From Tillandsia leiboldiana (taxonomy: Eukaryota; Streptophyta; Magnoliopsida; Poales; Bromeliaceae): a DNA stretch of 64,000 nucleotides. Within the stretch, counting starts at the first letter, position 1. Every line of letters begins with the position of its first letter. This document shows positions 34,186 through 45,708 of this stretch, one piece after another. Made by a program: the position numbers and the translations under genes. Under the pieces are notes generated by a model. It did no database searches and was not told the DNA's origin. It worked only from the letters and a program-made list of their open reading frames with translations. The stretch spans positions 12,520,571 through 12,584,570 of the forward strand of contig CM055062.1 in assembly GCA_029204045.2 (NCBI GenBank), written 5' to 3'.

Positions 34186-35254
34186 AAAATAGTTTTCTTA
34201 AAAATATGTGTTTAGTTTTGTATCATTTGGTTGGTTTGTGTGATTGAGTTGAGTTTATCTGTGAGCTTATGTTGAGTTGAGATTTGCCTTAGTCTTGCAT
34301 GAGAGTTGAGATTCAGTTGATCTTGTCATTGCATCCCAGTGGGGATTTCCCGGCTTGTTGCCGATTACCCGGTCAGTGGACCGAGAGCTTGAGCATTTGC
34401 ATTATGATCGCCCGCACCGTTGTTCTTCACGTACACTAGCGGGCTGATCCCCCGTAGCGGTGTACTTTACCGGTAAAGTGGTTAGCTGTGGCAACCCGTG
34501 ACCCTTGTGAAGGGAATGTCAACCAGGTTGGTGCTAGGTTGGGCAGCCTTGCCTGAGGTCTTGTGAAGGCCAATATGGTAGCTTGTGATTGGGTCTTTGT
34601 GCTTTCATTTATTTGATGCATGTGTTGTTAAGTTACTTTGACATACTTCCTTGATTCTTTGATCTGGCTTCTAGCTATCTACCTGTATATGATTCTTTGT
34701 GATGCCTTTGATTATAGTTTCATTGTTATCTTGCTGATTGTCCTACTCCTTGATGCGTTGATTATCCTGATACATGTTTGTCCTATTTTAAATTCTGCTA
34801 AAAGTATCTCCTATGCTTGTACCCAGATTATAAGTTTTGCTTTCTTTACAGCACCAGTTATATATCTGCATATCCTAACTGTGATTATATATCTGTTGAT
34901 CTTCATGATTGCCTATCTGATTATTCTAACCCCTGATTATTACTATCCTCTAGTATTGTATACCAGTAGGTACGATCTGCTATTTCTCGGCTCGTCGTGC
35001 CCACTGGGATACACTCCGGTGTATCTCACACCCTCGGGTGACTGTTTTTCAGGCCGAGCGGGTGCTGGGATGTCGGGACGTGTTGGTGAGATTCCGTGTT
35101 AGATGTTGACCCTGGACAGCCGAAAGTTCATGTATTATTTGATGTTAAAGGAAAGAGTTGTAATTCAGATGTAAATAATTGTAAAGTTAATTGTAACTTT
35201 TGCTTGTAGTGGTACGTAGTTAGTACTCTGATGTTGTTGCCAAGCTAGCCGTGC

Positions 35255-35304
35255 ATATATAGAAAAGGCTCAATTCCAAAGGGGATTGAGACTCTTCTAT
35301 ATAT
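35255..35304. other. Hairpin near the G1 LTR end
   Basis: ATATATAGAAAAGGCTCAAT and its near-complement ATTGAGACTCTTCTATATAT flank a short CC-rich loop. In RNA this would form a stem-loop about 100 bp before the LTR end, perhaps related to 3'-end formation (inference). Confidence 0.5.
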
Positions 35305-35689
35305 GTGGCGGTCTGTCATTGCCCTGGCTGTTTTTGCAACTCTGATTAAAAAAAAAAAAAAAATTTAGACGCTGGTTTTTTTAAACTCGGGGCGTGACAG
35401 GTAGGGGTGTCAACGAGCCGAACACGAGCGAGCTGGGGTCGGCTCGTGTTCGGCTCGTTTAATAAACGAGCCGAACACGAGCTAGCTCGTTTAAATATCG
35501 AGCTGAAAAATTCGGCTCGTGTTCGGCTCGTTTATTAACGAGCCGAACACGAGCTGGCTCGCGAACAACAAGTTTAATTTCATTCCTACTATTAGGTGTA
35601 AAATTGAAAGAAAATTAAAAAATTAAAATTTTAATCTAACAAATAAAATTCACAAAAAATTGATGGCCTAAAATCTAAATAGTAAAGTT

Positions 35690-35720
<31 letters not shown>

Positions 35721-35728
35721 CGCGCGCT

Positions 35729-36075
<347 letters not shown>

Positions 36076-36264
36076 GAGCTGTTATCGAGCCGAACACGAG
36101 CGAGCTGACCCCAGCTCGTGTTCGGCTCGTTTATTAAACGAGCTGAAAAATTCGGCTCGTGTTCGGCTCGTTTACTAAACGAGCGATTCGATCTCGAGCT
36201 CATTTCGAGCCGAACACGAGCTGGCTCGCGAACAGCGAGCTGGATTGCCACCCCTAGTGACAGG

Positions 36265-37360
36265 GGTCGTCCGCGGAGGGGTTGGAGGAATTTTTCAAAC
36301 TGGCGGGGATCAGGTAAATGGGTCCCGCCCGACTGGTGTTGTTGTTCCATTACTTCTTATATCTGCCCTTTATTTTGGGTTAGTAATAAGTGAAAAAAAA
36401 AAAAAAAAATTGTAAACATTTATTCGCATGAATAAACGTAGTTATTTTTATAAATTTTGAACTAGTGTAATTTCAATCCTAGCTCGCATGTATATATATT
36501 GTTTGCTCAATACATTTTATCGATAGAGTGTGTCCATAAAGTGTATGATCAAATATTTATAAAAAAAAAATATTTTCTAACTTATTATGTTGAAATAAAA
36601 TAAATTATTTTATAAATAAAATATGTTATTATAGATAAGCAAAAATCAAACTGAAAAATTTACAACTCGAAATTGATATTGGGTCAAAGGTCGGTCAACT
36701 ATCGATTAAACCAGAATAATATCATAATATTTAATTATAATTTTAAATATATAGTATAAAAAATATACATATATTATTATTTTGGTATTGTATTTAACTA
36801 TAAAATTTTAATTTTTAAATCAACTTAAGTGGATAAAATTTTTTAGGATTTACTTTTCACAAGATTAATATGTTGTAATAAAATTTTAAATCTACAAAAT
36901 CAATTGTAAATAAAATTTTCAAAAACGTGACCTAATTTTAAGCAATTGAATATTCCATTCAACGCGAGTAAAAAATTTAAAAGATTTATCCAGAGTCGAA
37001 TCAGTTTATTAGTTCGGAGGTTGAACCGTCAAATCGAACGGATCAAAATGAGCTTTTGACTTGTCTAATTTAAAAAATTTAAACTGAATGGTTCTATAAA
37101 TTAGTTTAAGATCGTATCTGCCCGAGTTTTAAAACATTGAGATTGTACACACGTTTGCGCGAATAATCGGAGTTGTTTTAAAAATCCCGGATGGTTTTTG
37201 GGGCAAATGGTCAAAAGATGATTGATCCTCCAAATTTGTCCCGCCTTGTACAGTTCGAAATTTGGCCATGAGCCCATGACTGTCTGAATTGGTATTTATA
37301 CTTTATGCAAGCTTTTATTTATTTATTTAATTATTTATTTTATGCTTTTGTCTGAGTTTT
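36265..37360. other. AT-rich intergenic DNA, nothing recognised
   Basis: No credible frame, RNA gene or repeat boundary. The first 140 bp are more GC-rich and may be the old flank of the G1 LTR. Confidence 0.6.
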
Positions 37361-37364
37361 TGGT

Positions 37365-37560
37365 AGGACTGTCAAAAGGGGAACATGATCGAACTAGGAT
37401 TGGCTCATGTTGGTTTGTTTATTAAATAAACGAGTCCAACACGAGTCAATTCGTTAAAAATACGAGTTAAAATTTTTAGTTCATGTTCGGCTCGTTTCAA
37501 CTCGTTAATTAACGAGCCGAACAGGAATTGTCTCACGAACAACAAGTTAGATTATCAATC
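37365..37560. mobile_element. Decayed relative of the hAT-type element
   Basis: Contains TAGGACTGTCAAAAGGGGAA and diverged AACGAGCCGAACA / TGTTCGGCTCGTT motifs matching the subterminal repeats at 35402-36256. The right end is lost. Confidence 0.5.
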
Positions 37561-38050
37561 TTACTATTAAATAATTTTTTTTTAAAAAAATAAAATATTA
37601 ATCTAATAATTAAAATTAGTGAAGGTATTCGTGTATTGCGGGCCGATCGATTTTGTAGTAGTGAATGAAAGAAAAAAATTGAAGAGAAAAAAACTAGTAG
37701 AAATATAAAAAAATAAAAGAAGCTGAAAAATAAAAATAAAAGAAGTTGAGAAAGAAAAAACAATAACAATAAAAGTAGAAGAAGAATAAAATTATAAGAA
37801 TAAAAGAAGTTAAATGAAAAATAATAAGAAGAATAAATTACATTTATGATAATAGTAAAAGCATTAGAAGGATAAAAGAATAAAAGTAACAAAAATAAAA
37901 GAAAAAAAAAAATAAAGCCATAAAAAACAGCAGAAGCCAAAAAGGAGAATAAGCATACTAATAAAGTAAAAACTAAGTGATCTGTTATTTTTTTTAACTG
38001 TCCATCTTTAAATATGTGTTATTCTCTATGACTTGGTGTTCTGTCATTTA
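37561..38050. repeat. Purine-rich low-complexity tract
   Basis: Mostly A with G (AATAAAAGAAGTTGA-like units from 37665 to 37925). The Phe/Leu-rich minus frame here is composition, not a gene. Confidence 0.7.
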
Positions 38051-38054
38051 TTAA

Positions 38055-38456
38055 GGGCTCATTTAGTAACGGAATAAGATAGAACTAGCTATTTCAGGAA
38101 TAAGTATAAAGTACGGAACTAGTGTAAAAAAGCGTTTGAGATAGTTCCAGGGATAAAATATTTTGTGTTTAGTATGAGAATGAGGAATACGAGGAATAAA
38201 GAGTTTTAATTGAGATAAATTATTTTTTTACCCTCAAACTTTATTATATAATAATGAGGTGAGAGATGGTGCCTCGGTAGACGTGGGAGGGTATTTAAGA
38301 AAAAAGTAAGAGAGTGGTTGGGAAGAGTGAGAACAGTAATTCTCACTTATTCTAGTTGTACTTGAACAAGCTATACCGATTGATTCCTGCTGCGTTTGGA
38401 AGAATAAGAGTGATATCCCTCTTATTCTCGGTTCTATACCGAATCCAAACAAACCC
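38055..38456. mobile_element. MITE-like element, about 400 bp
   Basis: Ends GGGCTCATTTAGTAACGG and, reverse complemented, GGGTTTGTTTGGATTCGG look like decayed PIF/Harbinger or hAT inverted repeats, with subterminal GAATAAGA/TCTTATTC in both orientations. No matching target duplication found. Confidence 0.45.
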
Positions 38457-38925
38457 TCGGTGTACCTACTTTGTTAGTATTTGTTGTCGCCATCGCAATA
38501 TAAATTAAAGAATGGAAAAAAAATATATGTTCAAAAGTTTTTAGAAATGATATAAACTAAAAATATATAACTATGATAAAAATTACGAATCACAATTTAC
38601 ATACTAAATATAAATAAAAAAAATAAATGACTAATTTTTTTTCACGCAAATATATAATTAAAGATAAAATGGTTCAAATATTTCTAAAAAAAATCCAATT
38701 ATATTAGTATTGGTGAAAATCACGTCATAAATTACCACGGGTCTCAGCAAAAAGGCAACACTAAGTAAACGACAAAAATCGAAACATCTCCAATGTAAAA
38801 GTTCAGTCTATACAACAGCACACTAAATGCGTTGAGAATCAGAAAATGCTACTGGTGCAACAAAGCAAACCATTAGACAATTTATATAACAACTAAGCCA
38901 AATAATATTATAATTATTTTCAGCA
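38457..38925. other. AT-rich intergenic DNA, nothing recognised
   Basis: No coding frame or structured repeat seen between the MITE-like element and the gypsy gag start. Confidence 0.6.
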
Positions 38926-39135
38926 TTAGTTGGCAAATTTTAAAATAGTAACGCGAAGGATATGCACCATTCGATCCATGGTCTCCTCCTGGCACTGGTA
39001 AGCCTCTGACAAATAAGCCACTTGGGTCCGCAACTTATGGGCCTCACTCTGCCGGACCTACCCTGACTCCTCATGCTCAGGCTCATGGGAGGATGTAGGG
39101 TGCGAGTGCGTCGGTACTCTGTGTCGGGGATGCAT
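38926..39135 (-). pseudogene. Gypsy gag N-terminus fragment
   Basis: Minus strand starting MHPRHRVPTHSHPTSSHEPE, with one in-frame stop after EHEESG and the rest (KLRTQVAYLSEAYQCQEETM) coiled-coil-like, typical of gag N termini. The remainder of gag is absent. It sits about 300 bp from a primer-binding site and LTR, as expected. Confidence 0.65.
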
Positions 39136-39420
39136 CGTGCTTACCCGCGTCGAAAAAAGAAAAGATCAGTACCAAACCAAACTCTCGACTCAATCTAGCG
39201 AAAGTCTAAGGCATGCCCCCCTTTCTGTAGCACTATATTGTCTGCAGCCAATATAGTCGCTTACCGGGAGAAGACATGTTAATCACTCATCCCACTCCCT
39301 TGGGAGAGTTACAAACTCAATCAGTACTCTCGCTACACATCACGACTCTCTCGTAAGTTATCATAGGATCCAACCACAAGCCTAGGGTTTCTAAGTCCTC
39401 AATGACCTACATCCTAGGCC

Positions 39421-39429
39421 CTGATACCA
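39421..39429 (-). other. Primer-binding site of short-LTR gypsy element
   Basis: Minus strand TGGTATCAG, initiator-Met type, eight bases from the LTR end at 39438. Confidence 0.75.
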
Positions 39430-39437
39430 CTCTAATC

Positions 39438-39680
39438 TGTCACGCATCGGGGTCGAAACTGCGATCCGGGCTCGCCAACAAATCAGCCACCTATATGGAA
39501 AACCCCGCATAAGAGAAACATCTAACATGCAAAAGATAGCAATTAACCACTATACATATATCAAAGCTGAAATAAAACTGCTATCAAATAAACATACATA
39601 ACCACTGTACATCAGTCAGCTCCACAAAATACAACTATCTCTCAAAACAAAAGATAAAATACAATTCAACTGACTATACA
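39438..39680 (-). repeat. Short gypsy LTR, 243 bp
   Basis: Plus strand TGTCACGCATCGGGG ... CTGACTATACA, so TGTATAGTC ... GCGTGACA on the element strand. It is the 5' LTR of the minus-strand remnant to its left. It is far shorter than the T1 and G2 LTRs, so a separate family. Confidence 0.7.
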
Positions 39681-40340
39681 AAATCCTCCAAAAAGTGGGT
39701 ACATCTACCCACTGGCTCGGGTGGAAACACATACGAGAACTCGCAGACAATAGGGATATTCTTGAGTCCCGGGGCCGCCGTAGGCACCTCTACAACAGTC
39801 TCTATGAAAGCGACGCATCCTCCACTCATCATCTGCCTAGCCCTCGCTGATGAGATCATCGCTGCAAACAGGGTGCTCTGACAGTCTCTAAAAATGAACT
39901 CCTCCTGTCCAGGTCGCGGAAGCTCACCGTCCTCTCTCAGCAGTAAATCGTCGCATGATATCACGTGCACTACGTCAAAGCCCTGGAGCTGCCACAAAGC
40001 CAACAAGTCTGCCAGCATAATCCACGGCCCCAACTGCACTGGACATGATCCACAAAACTTCTCCACATGCAAAATCTGATCAAGAGTCTGCACCTCAACT
40101 GTATGTGGTAACGACCCTACCTCTAGTCCATGCAAGGATGCAAATGCTCTACTAATAAACGAATGAGATGTGTCGGTATCAAAAAGTGCCCTAGCTCGGA
40201 CAACGGTGATCAGAATAATACCTGCGACGACGTGGTCCGTTGCCGTGGCGTCCTCCACCTGGGTTGTGTAGACTCGCCCACTCGGTGCTGGTGGTCGCCA
40301 CTCCGTCCGCCTCGACGTCGCAGCCCTATCTGCCTGGCTG
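39681..40340 (-). pseudogene. Gypsy protease fragment 1
   Basis: Minus strand frame with VEDATATDHVVAGII, then the protease active site as DTDTSHSFIS (Gly replaced by Asp in the D-T-G motif), PGQEEFIFRDCQSTL and the start of the RT linker (IPIVCEFSYVFPPE). It breaks off at the short LTR. The Gly to Asp change would abolish activity. Confidence 0.8.
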
Positions 40341-40399
40341 TAAGTCTGGGGAGCTCCTACAATCTGAAGGGGTAACGACGGTGTCGATGCAATCGCTGG

Positions 40400-40991
40400 T
40401 GCTGGGAATTCAGCTCAGGGGCATGCTGACTGAAAATGCCGAAGAAATCATCACTGCAAAGAGCGTACTCTGACAGCCTTTGTAAACAAACTCGTCATCC
40501 CCAGGCTCTCGGGAAGTCATGGTCCTCTCTCTGCAATCTATGGTAGCACAATACCGCGACAACCAATCCACGCCCAGAACAACATCAAAATCCTAGAGCT
40601 GCCGCAAGACAAGCAAGTCTGCCGGCATGATCCAAGATCCTAACTGTACTGGACAAACTCTACAGTACTCCTCTACATGCATGATATGATCTGGAATCTG
40701 AACCTCTAATGTATGTGCCAATGATCCTATCTCTAATCCATGAAGAGATGCACTCCTCTACATGCATCAAATGATCCGAAATCTGAACCTCTAATGCATG
40801 TGCCAATGATCCTATCTCTAGTCCATGAAGAGATGCAAATGATCTACTAATAAAAGAGTGCGAAGCGCCAGTATCAAAGAGAGCTCTGGCGCGAGCAGCA
40901 GGAATCGAAATAATACCTGCGACGACATGGTTTGCCGCTGTAGCATCCTCTACCTGTGCTGCGTATACTCGCCCGCTCGGCGCTGGCGGCC
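40400..40991 (-). pseudogene. Gypsy protease fragment 2
   Basis: Second, diverged copy in the same orientation with an intact active site (DTGASHSFIS) preceded by QVEDATAANHVVAGII. An 85-bp direct duplication (40667-40751 and 40752-40836) interrupts the domain. Downstream remnants include LSRYCATIDC and EPGDDEFVYKGCQSTLFAVM. The G2 LTR cuts it at 40991. Confidence 0.8.
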
Positions 40992-41318
40992 TGTAGGGCC
41001 CCAAAATCCCATGTAGCTTTTTTCCGTGAATCCACGATGTGAAACACCTGGTATTGGTGTGTTGGGCCAGTAACGCATCAAATGGATGTGTTGGATGGAC
41101 TCAGTGAGGTTCCTAGATCAAGCCTGTCCTTCAGCTGCTTTTGTCAAATTTTAGAAGAGGTTTCAGGCTGATCGGAGGTCGGATTTGGATTCAGTGTGGA
41201 AAAACGCTTGAAATGGCTATTTGCTTGTATTTTTCTGAGTCCGGATGCCAAAAAACGGGCTCCCGAAAGTTTTCAGTGGATTCAGGTGCATGGGGGAGGC
41301 CGTAGACCGGCCGGGTGC

Positions 41319-41719
41319 CACGTGGTGGCCTATTACTGGCCGGTTCAGGTTGTGCGGTCCACGGAGCGGCGTCGGGTGGCGCATGGACCCGGCGTGGGGA
41401 CACGTGGCGCCCCAGGAGTGGCCGGCGCGCGATGCGCGGTACATGGAACCCCGCGCGGGTGCATAGACCGGGCGCGGGGACACGTGGCAGCATGTGATAG
41501 GCGGGCTCATGCGGCGCGGTCCACGGAGGTGCAGGTCGGCGCCTCGGGGGCTGGCGGCGCGGCCGGCGAGGCGCACGTGGGCGTGGTCGGCAGGTCGCGC
41601 GGGCAGGCCACGTGGCGCCCAACCATTGGCGGGCGCCACCTAACCGGTTAACCGGGCGCGGGACACGTGTCGTTGCCCTGGCACGCTTGCACCGCTGTTT
41701 CGTGTTCGGGGGACACGTG
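41319..41719 (+). promoter_or_regulatory. Cluster of seven CACGTG boxes in the G2 U3
   Basis: CACGTG at 41319, 41401, 41481, 41574, 41609, 41664 and 41714, most as (A/C)CACGTG(G/T). These are G-box/ABRE cores recognised by plant bZIP and bHLH factors. They lie 130-530 bp upstream of the TATA box. Confidence 0.6.
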
Positions 41720-41845
41720 TCTATCGTGGGTGGTTCCGGGCGCTGGTCGGACGGGGATTCGGCACGGCATTTGTGCCACTATTAGATTCGGGCGCCCGAA
41801 AAGGTGCGCCCGAATCCGGAATGGTGGACTTTTTTGGGTTGGGCC

Positions 41846-41853
41846 TATAAATA
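41846..41853 (+). promoter_or_regulatory. G2 LTR TATA box
   Basis: GGGCCTATAAATAGGCCCC, a TATA box in the centre of a GGGCC/GGCCC palindrome. The same sequence occurs in the partial copy at 52302-52309. Confidence 0.8.
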
Positions 41854-44180
41854 GGCCCCTTGGGCCTTCTTTTGAGCATTTTCTGGGCTGTTTCGCAGGG
41901 AAAGCTCTATAGTGAATTTCGTCCTTGTTCAGTGCTGCATCTTGTGGAGAAGTTCTAGAATTTTTGGAGGATGCTACTTCGAAGTCTACTGCGATTCGGC
42001 GCACTGCGATGCACCTTCCTTGTTAGCCTTTTACGTCACGTTTCGGTCTGCGGACTACCCTGGGCTACCCCGAAGGAATTTTTGGGTGATTCTTGCGCCC
42101 ACGTTTTCACGACAGGAAAGGCTACGACTTTTGTATTTTCAGCTTCTCCGTATTTCGAGGTTTTCTTGGGCTTTTCGGACCATTTTTGTGACCTTTTTTC
42201 TGTGATGAAATTTTGGACAACATCGATGTTTTTGTGGGTTTTCTTTGCACTCGAAAGTCGGAACGAGGAGTGCAAGTACTCGATTTACATCTACGCGTCG
42301 CAAGAAACATCGTCGTAATTTTTCTAGAATTTTTGGAGATTGCTTCGAAGGTGAAAATTATACTTTTTCTGGACAGAGTACCGCAGACTTTTGATCGTTG
42401 GAAGTTTCGCGTGTACCGCGATGATTAATTTGTATCTTGGCCTACAGGTGTCGGAACGGGACGAGTAAGTACTCGTTTTTCATCTACTCGTCGCGAGGAT
42501 CGCAATGGTGATTTTTTCAGATTTTTCTGAGGACTGCACTGAGGTGAATTTCCTCATTTTCCGTGCTATTTTGCAAAACAATATTTACTGCTGTGGAGTT
42601 GTTCATTTATGCCGTGTGCGATCTATTTTTTGTTGTAGTTCTCGCATTTTGGAGGTTGCGGGGATTGAGGATCTTGGACAGCGAGGAATCTCGTATTATT
42701 GTAGTTCACGTTTTTCGAGGTGGGTAGTTGTTGTGGACCTCATCTTTGATTTACTCACTAGGAATATTAGAGTGATCCCCGTTGTTGAATGCCGATTAGT
42801 ATATCGTGGTTAATATGCATGCTTGTATAGTTTAGACTGGTGCTATGTTGGTACTTAGTGTTCCTATGAGATCTTTATTGTCCTGGAATAGCATGCTCTA
42901 ATTAATGCAAGAACAACGATATTTGTCTTTCTTTTATCATCATGAGGACACTTGCATGCTTGTATGGACATCTATTTAGGCCACATTTTTTTGCTACACT
43001 ATAATTGGAATTTGACTTAGGAGAAACCATGTTGGCACCTTTTCTCCTTTTATTGAGATACATGTGGTATTGCTCGGGTTGAGCAGGGTTGTAGGATAGT
43101 GTAGCCGGGTTTATTGAGTGATTTTGTCATACCAGATTGTGGGTTGTGGGATATTGCGGCGACCGCGGACATTGGGCGGTTGACGGGATGTTTACTTGTG
43201 CATCAGATTGGGGATCGAATTTCTCTAGTGGATGGATTTTTCCACTTTGATCATAGTCGTGATCCAGTCCTGCTATAGTGAGATACTGAGACATGGTTAC
43301 TGTACTTGTGAGACATGATTACTTTACTCGTTTGGGTCGCTCCCCTCGAGTGCCATTCCGTAGTGTGCGACCGTGCCGGACAGTAACCGGTCTATTACTT
43401 ATTTTGGGATGCGACCGTACCGGTTAGAAGTCGGTCAGTATTCCGCAGATGAGTTATTGAGTTCGACAGTAGAGCAGGCAGTGCCAGTTTTTACTGGTGA
43501 TTAGATTGGGTTATTCAGTCGGGCACATTTACTGATGCATTCTTATAGTTACATCTTTCTGGCTCTGCATTTAGAGGCATAGTAGTGGTAGCTTCATTTT
43601 CTTATCAACAGTACCATTTTTAGCTTACCACCTCTCCTTCCCTTTTTTGCCTCTGGTAGACCTAGTGGGCACGTCTGAGTTGAGGCTTAACTCACTAGGG
43701 GAGGCTACTGTTTTTATAGTAGTTCTCACCCCCATCGTCTTTTTCTTTGTTTCTCCCTTTGTTTTGTAGAGTCCTCTGCGGGAGTTGCTGGGCCGTCAGC
43801 ATCCGATCGAGGTAAGAGGATAGCGAACTAGATAGAGTGTCCACCCGACAGTATGCTAGATGGACTTTTGATGTACCCCTATCTTCTCAGACAGTTTTAT
43901 TGTACTTTATTTTTGGGTCTGGCTTTAGCCAGCTGGTTGTATATTTGTGGTGAGCTGGGAGAGATACTTGTATTTTTTTTTTACAGTTGTTCTTACTTTA
44001 TTTTCTGTTTCAGTCTGAGATGTTGTAGTTTTAGTTCAGCTCTGATTTTTGCTCTTTTATTATTATCTCTTATATCTGAGCAGGTTACCGGCGCTTTGTG
44101 TATGTGGGAAATACCGTGTGCACGGTGGATCTGTAGATGGGCCCGGGTTCTGGTTTACACCTGGGGCGTGATAGATTAGG

Positions 44181-44192
44181 TGGTATTAGAGC
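44181..44192 (+). other. G2 primer-binding site
   Basis: TGGTATTAGAGC, one mismatch from the initiator-Met complement TGGTATCAGAGC. Confidence 0.8.
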
Positions 44193-44466
44193 TTAGGGAA
44201 TAGGTCAGTTGGGACTTAGGAAACCCTAGGCTTTTTGGGGCAGACCCTAGGATGATAGGGCGTGAGTGGCGTGATATTTCGCGAAAGTCGGTGATTTATT
44301 TAGTTGACTCTTCCTGTGAGTGAAGAGGGATTGGCATATCCTATTTCTGGTAGACAATTATGTTGGCTGCAGACAACATAAAGTTATAGAAATAGGGGGA
44401 TGCCTTTGACTTTCGTTAGATTGGGTCGAGCGTGGTTTCGTTACTGACGTATGGTTTCTTGTGGCA

Positions 44467-45706
44467 GGATGCCTCCCCGACGCCAGATCCCTACCCGGGG
44501 TACTCCTATACCCCCGGATGAGCTGGAGCAGTCCAGACCTTCTGAGAGCTTAGTGAGTTGAGGGCCTTGGTGGCCTAGTTGGCTGAGAGTACTCGCCGAC
44601 AGCAGCAGAGGATGGATCAGTTTCTTACCCAGAGAGAGGCACCGGCCCCGGCTGTTTCTGAGGCCCCTACACCACCAGTTGTACCATCTGTGCCGACGGC
44701 GCCATCGTCTAGTAGCGGGGCTCCGAGAGTGATCCAGCCTTTGACACCGGATGAGGAGCAGGATATCGCTGACAAGCTCACCAAGTTTTGTCAGCGAGGA
44801 CCGCCTAGATTTTCGGGGCGGGATACATAGCCAGGGGAGATTGGGATGTGGTTATCAGCGATGGAGAAGCTTTTCAGGGACTTCTTCATCGATCCGAGGT
44901 ACCGAGTGCATATGGCGGTGCACTGTTTGGACGGAGATGCAGATGCCTGGTGGCATCGGGTAGAGCCACTGGAGTTGCAGATTACCCGACAGCTACCTTG
45001 GGCCGAGCTTCGATGGATGATATTGGATACCTACTTTTCGACCAGCGTGAAGAGGAAACTGGAGGATGATTTGAAGAACCTTCAGCAGGGCGACCGACCG
45101 GTTCAGGCATATTATCAGGAGTTCATGCAGTTGCTCAACTGCGTACCATTCATCGCTCGTGATGGTCCCCATCAGGTGGAGTTATTCGAGGCAGGTCTCC
45201 ATACCGAGATATACACTTTAGTGCATGCTCAGAGGCTCCAGACTCTCGAGGAGGCCGCAGACCATGCTCAGTGGGTTGAGAGAGGAGATCACGTGGTTGC
45301 CAGGCGAGGTAGTATGGTCGCGCAGAGCTCCGATAGGAAGCAACCAGCACCAGATGACGGGTGACAGGCTAGTTCAGGGAGACCGCCACGACCGCCGCGG
45401 CCTCAGTTCTCTGGCTGTTGGCGTTCTGAGTGACGAGGGCCTGGTGGATCCCAGAGGCCACCGCAGCAGCAGCAGCAGAGGTCGCAGCCGAGGCAGCACA
45501 GGTCTCAGCGGCAGTCTCAGAGGCCACAGCAGCAACCGAGACAGACCCAGCCTTCAGATAGGTGTGTTTTCTGCAGGGGACAGCATCCGTCAGACACGTG
45601 TGACTTGAGGTGGGGTTGATGTTTTCGGTGCGGACAGCCTGGGCACATGCGAGCTACCTGCCCTCTTTCTACGTCATCGGCACCTTCTTCGGCGTCGGCT
45701 CCTTAT
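44467..45706 (+). pseudogene. G2 gag, with stops, cut by Sirevirus LTR
   Basis: Begins MPPRRQIPTRGTPIPP at 44467. A short frameshift near 44550 leads into a P-rich linker (44579-44830), a TAG at 44828 and then the gag capsid domain (MWLSAMEKLFRDFF, ADAWWHRVEPL, LEDDLKNLQQGDRPVQAYYQ, ERGDHVVARR). Stops at about 45362, 45432 and 45618 punctuate a Q-rich tail. A zinc knuckle CFRCGQPGHMRATC lies near 45626-45667. It would coat the genomic RNA in the particle. Pol is absent; the Sirevirus LTR starts at 45709. Confidence 0.85.
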
Positions 45707-45708
45707 TC

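Larger units (their letters stand above)
29590..35400 (+). mobile_element. G1 gypsy LTR, plus strand, long and rearranged
   Basis: Starts near the UGT end and finishes GGGGCGTGACAG at 35400. Shares patches with the minus-strand G1 LTR at 1299-4640. No primer-binding site, gag or pol follows, so it is probably a solo LTR. At 5.8 kb it is far longer than the other copy, partly because of the inverted-repeat block 30381-32374 and the tandem tract 33690-34185. The frames inside are not genes. Its 5' end is uncertain by up to about 70 bp. Confidence 0.6.
40992..44173 (+). repeat. G2 gypsy LTR, 5' LTR
   Basis: 3182 bp, TGTAGGGCCCCAAAATCCC ... CTGGGGCGTGATA; the last bases are GATA where GACA is expected. 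A primer-binding site follows after seven bases. Bases 41638-43590 recur at 52080-54035. U3 of about 850 bp, then the TATA box. Confidence 0.8.

Noticed and set aside
34638..35102. 154-codon plus frame, very hydrophobic, resembling a multi-span membrane protein
   Set aside because: It lies in the U5-side of the G1 LTR in T-rich DNA, with no conserved counterpart in the other G1 LTR.
37533..37940. 135-codon minus frame rich in Phe and Leu that resembles a membrane protein
   Set aside because: Comes from an A-rich low-complexity tract; no start context or family motif.
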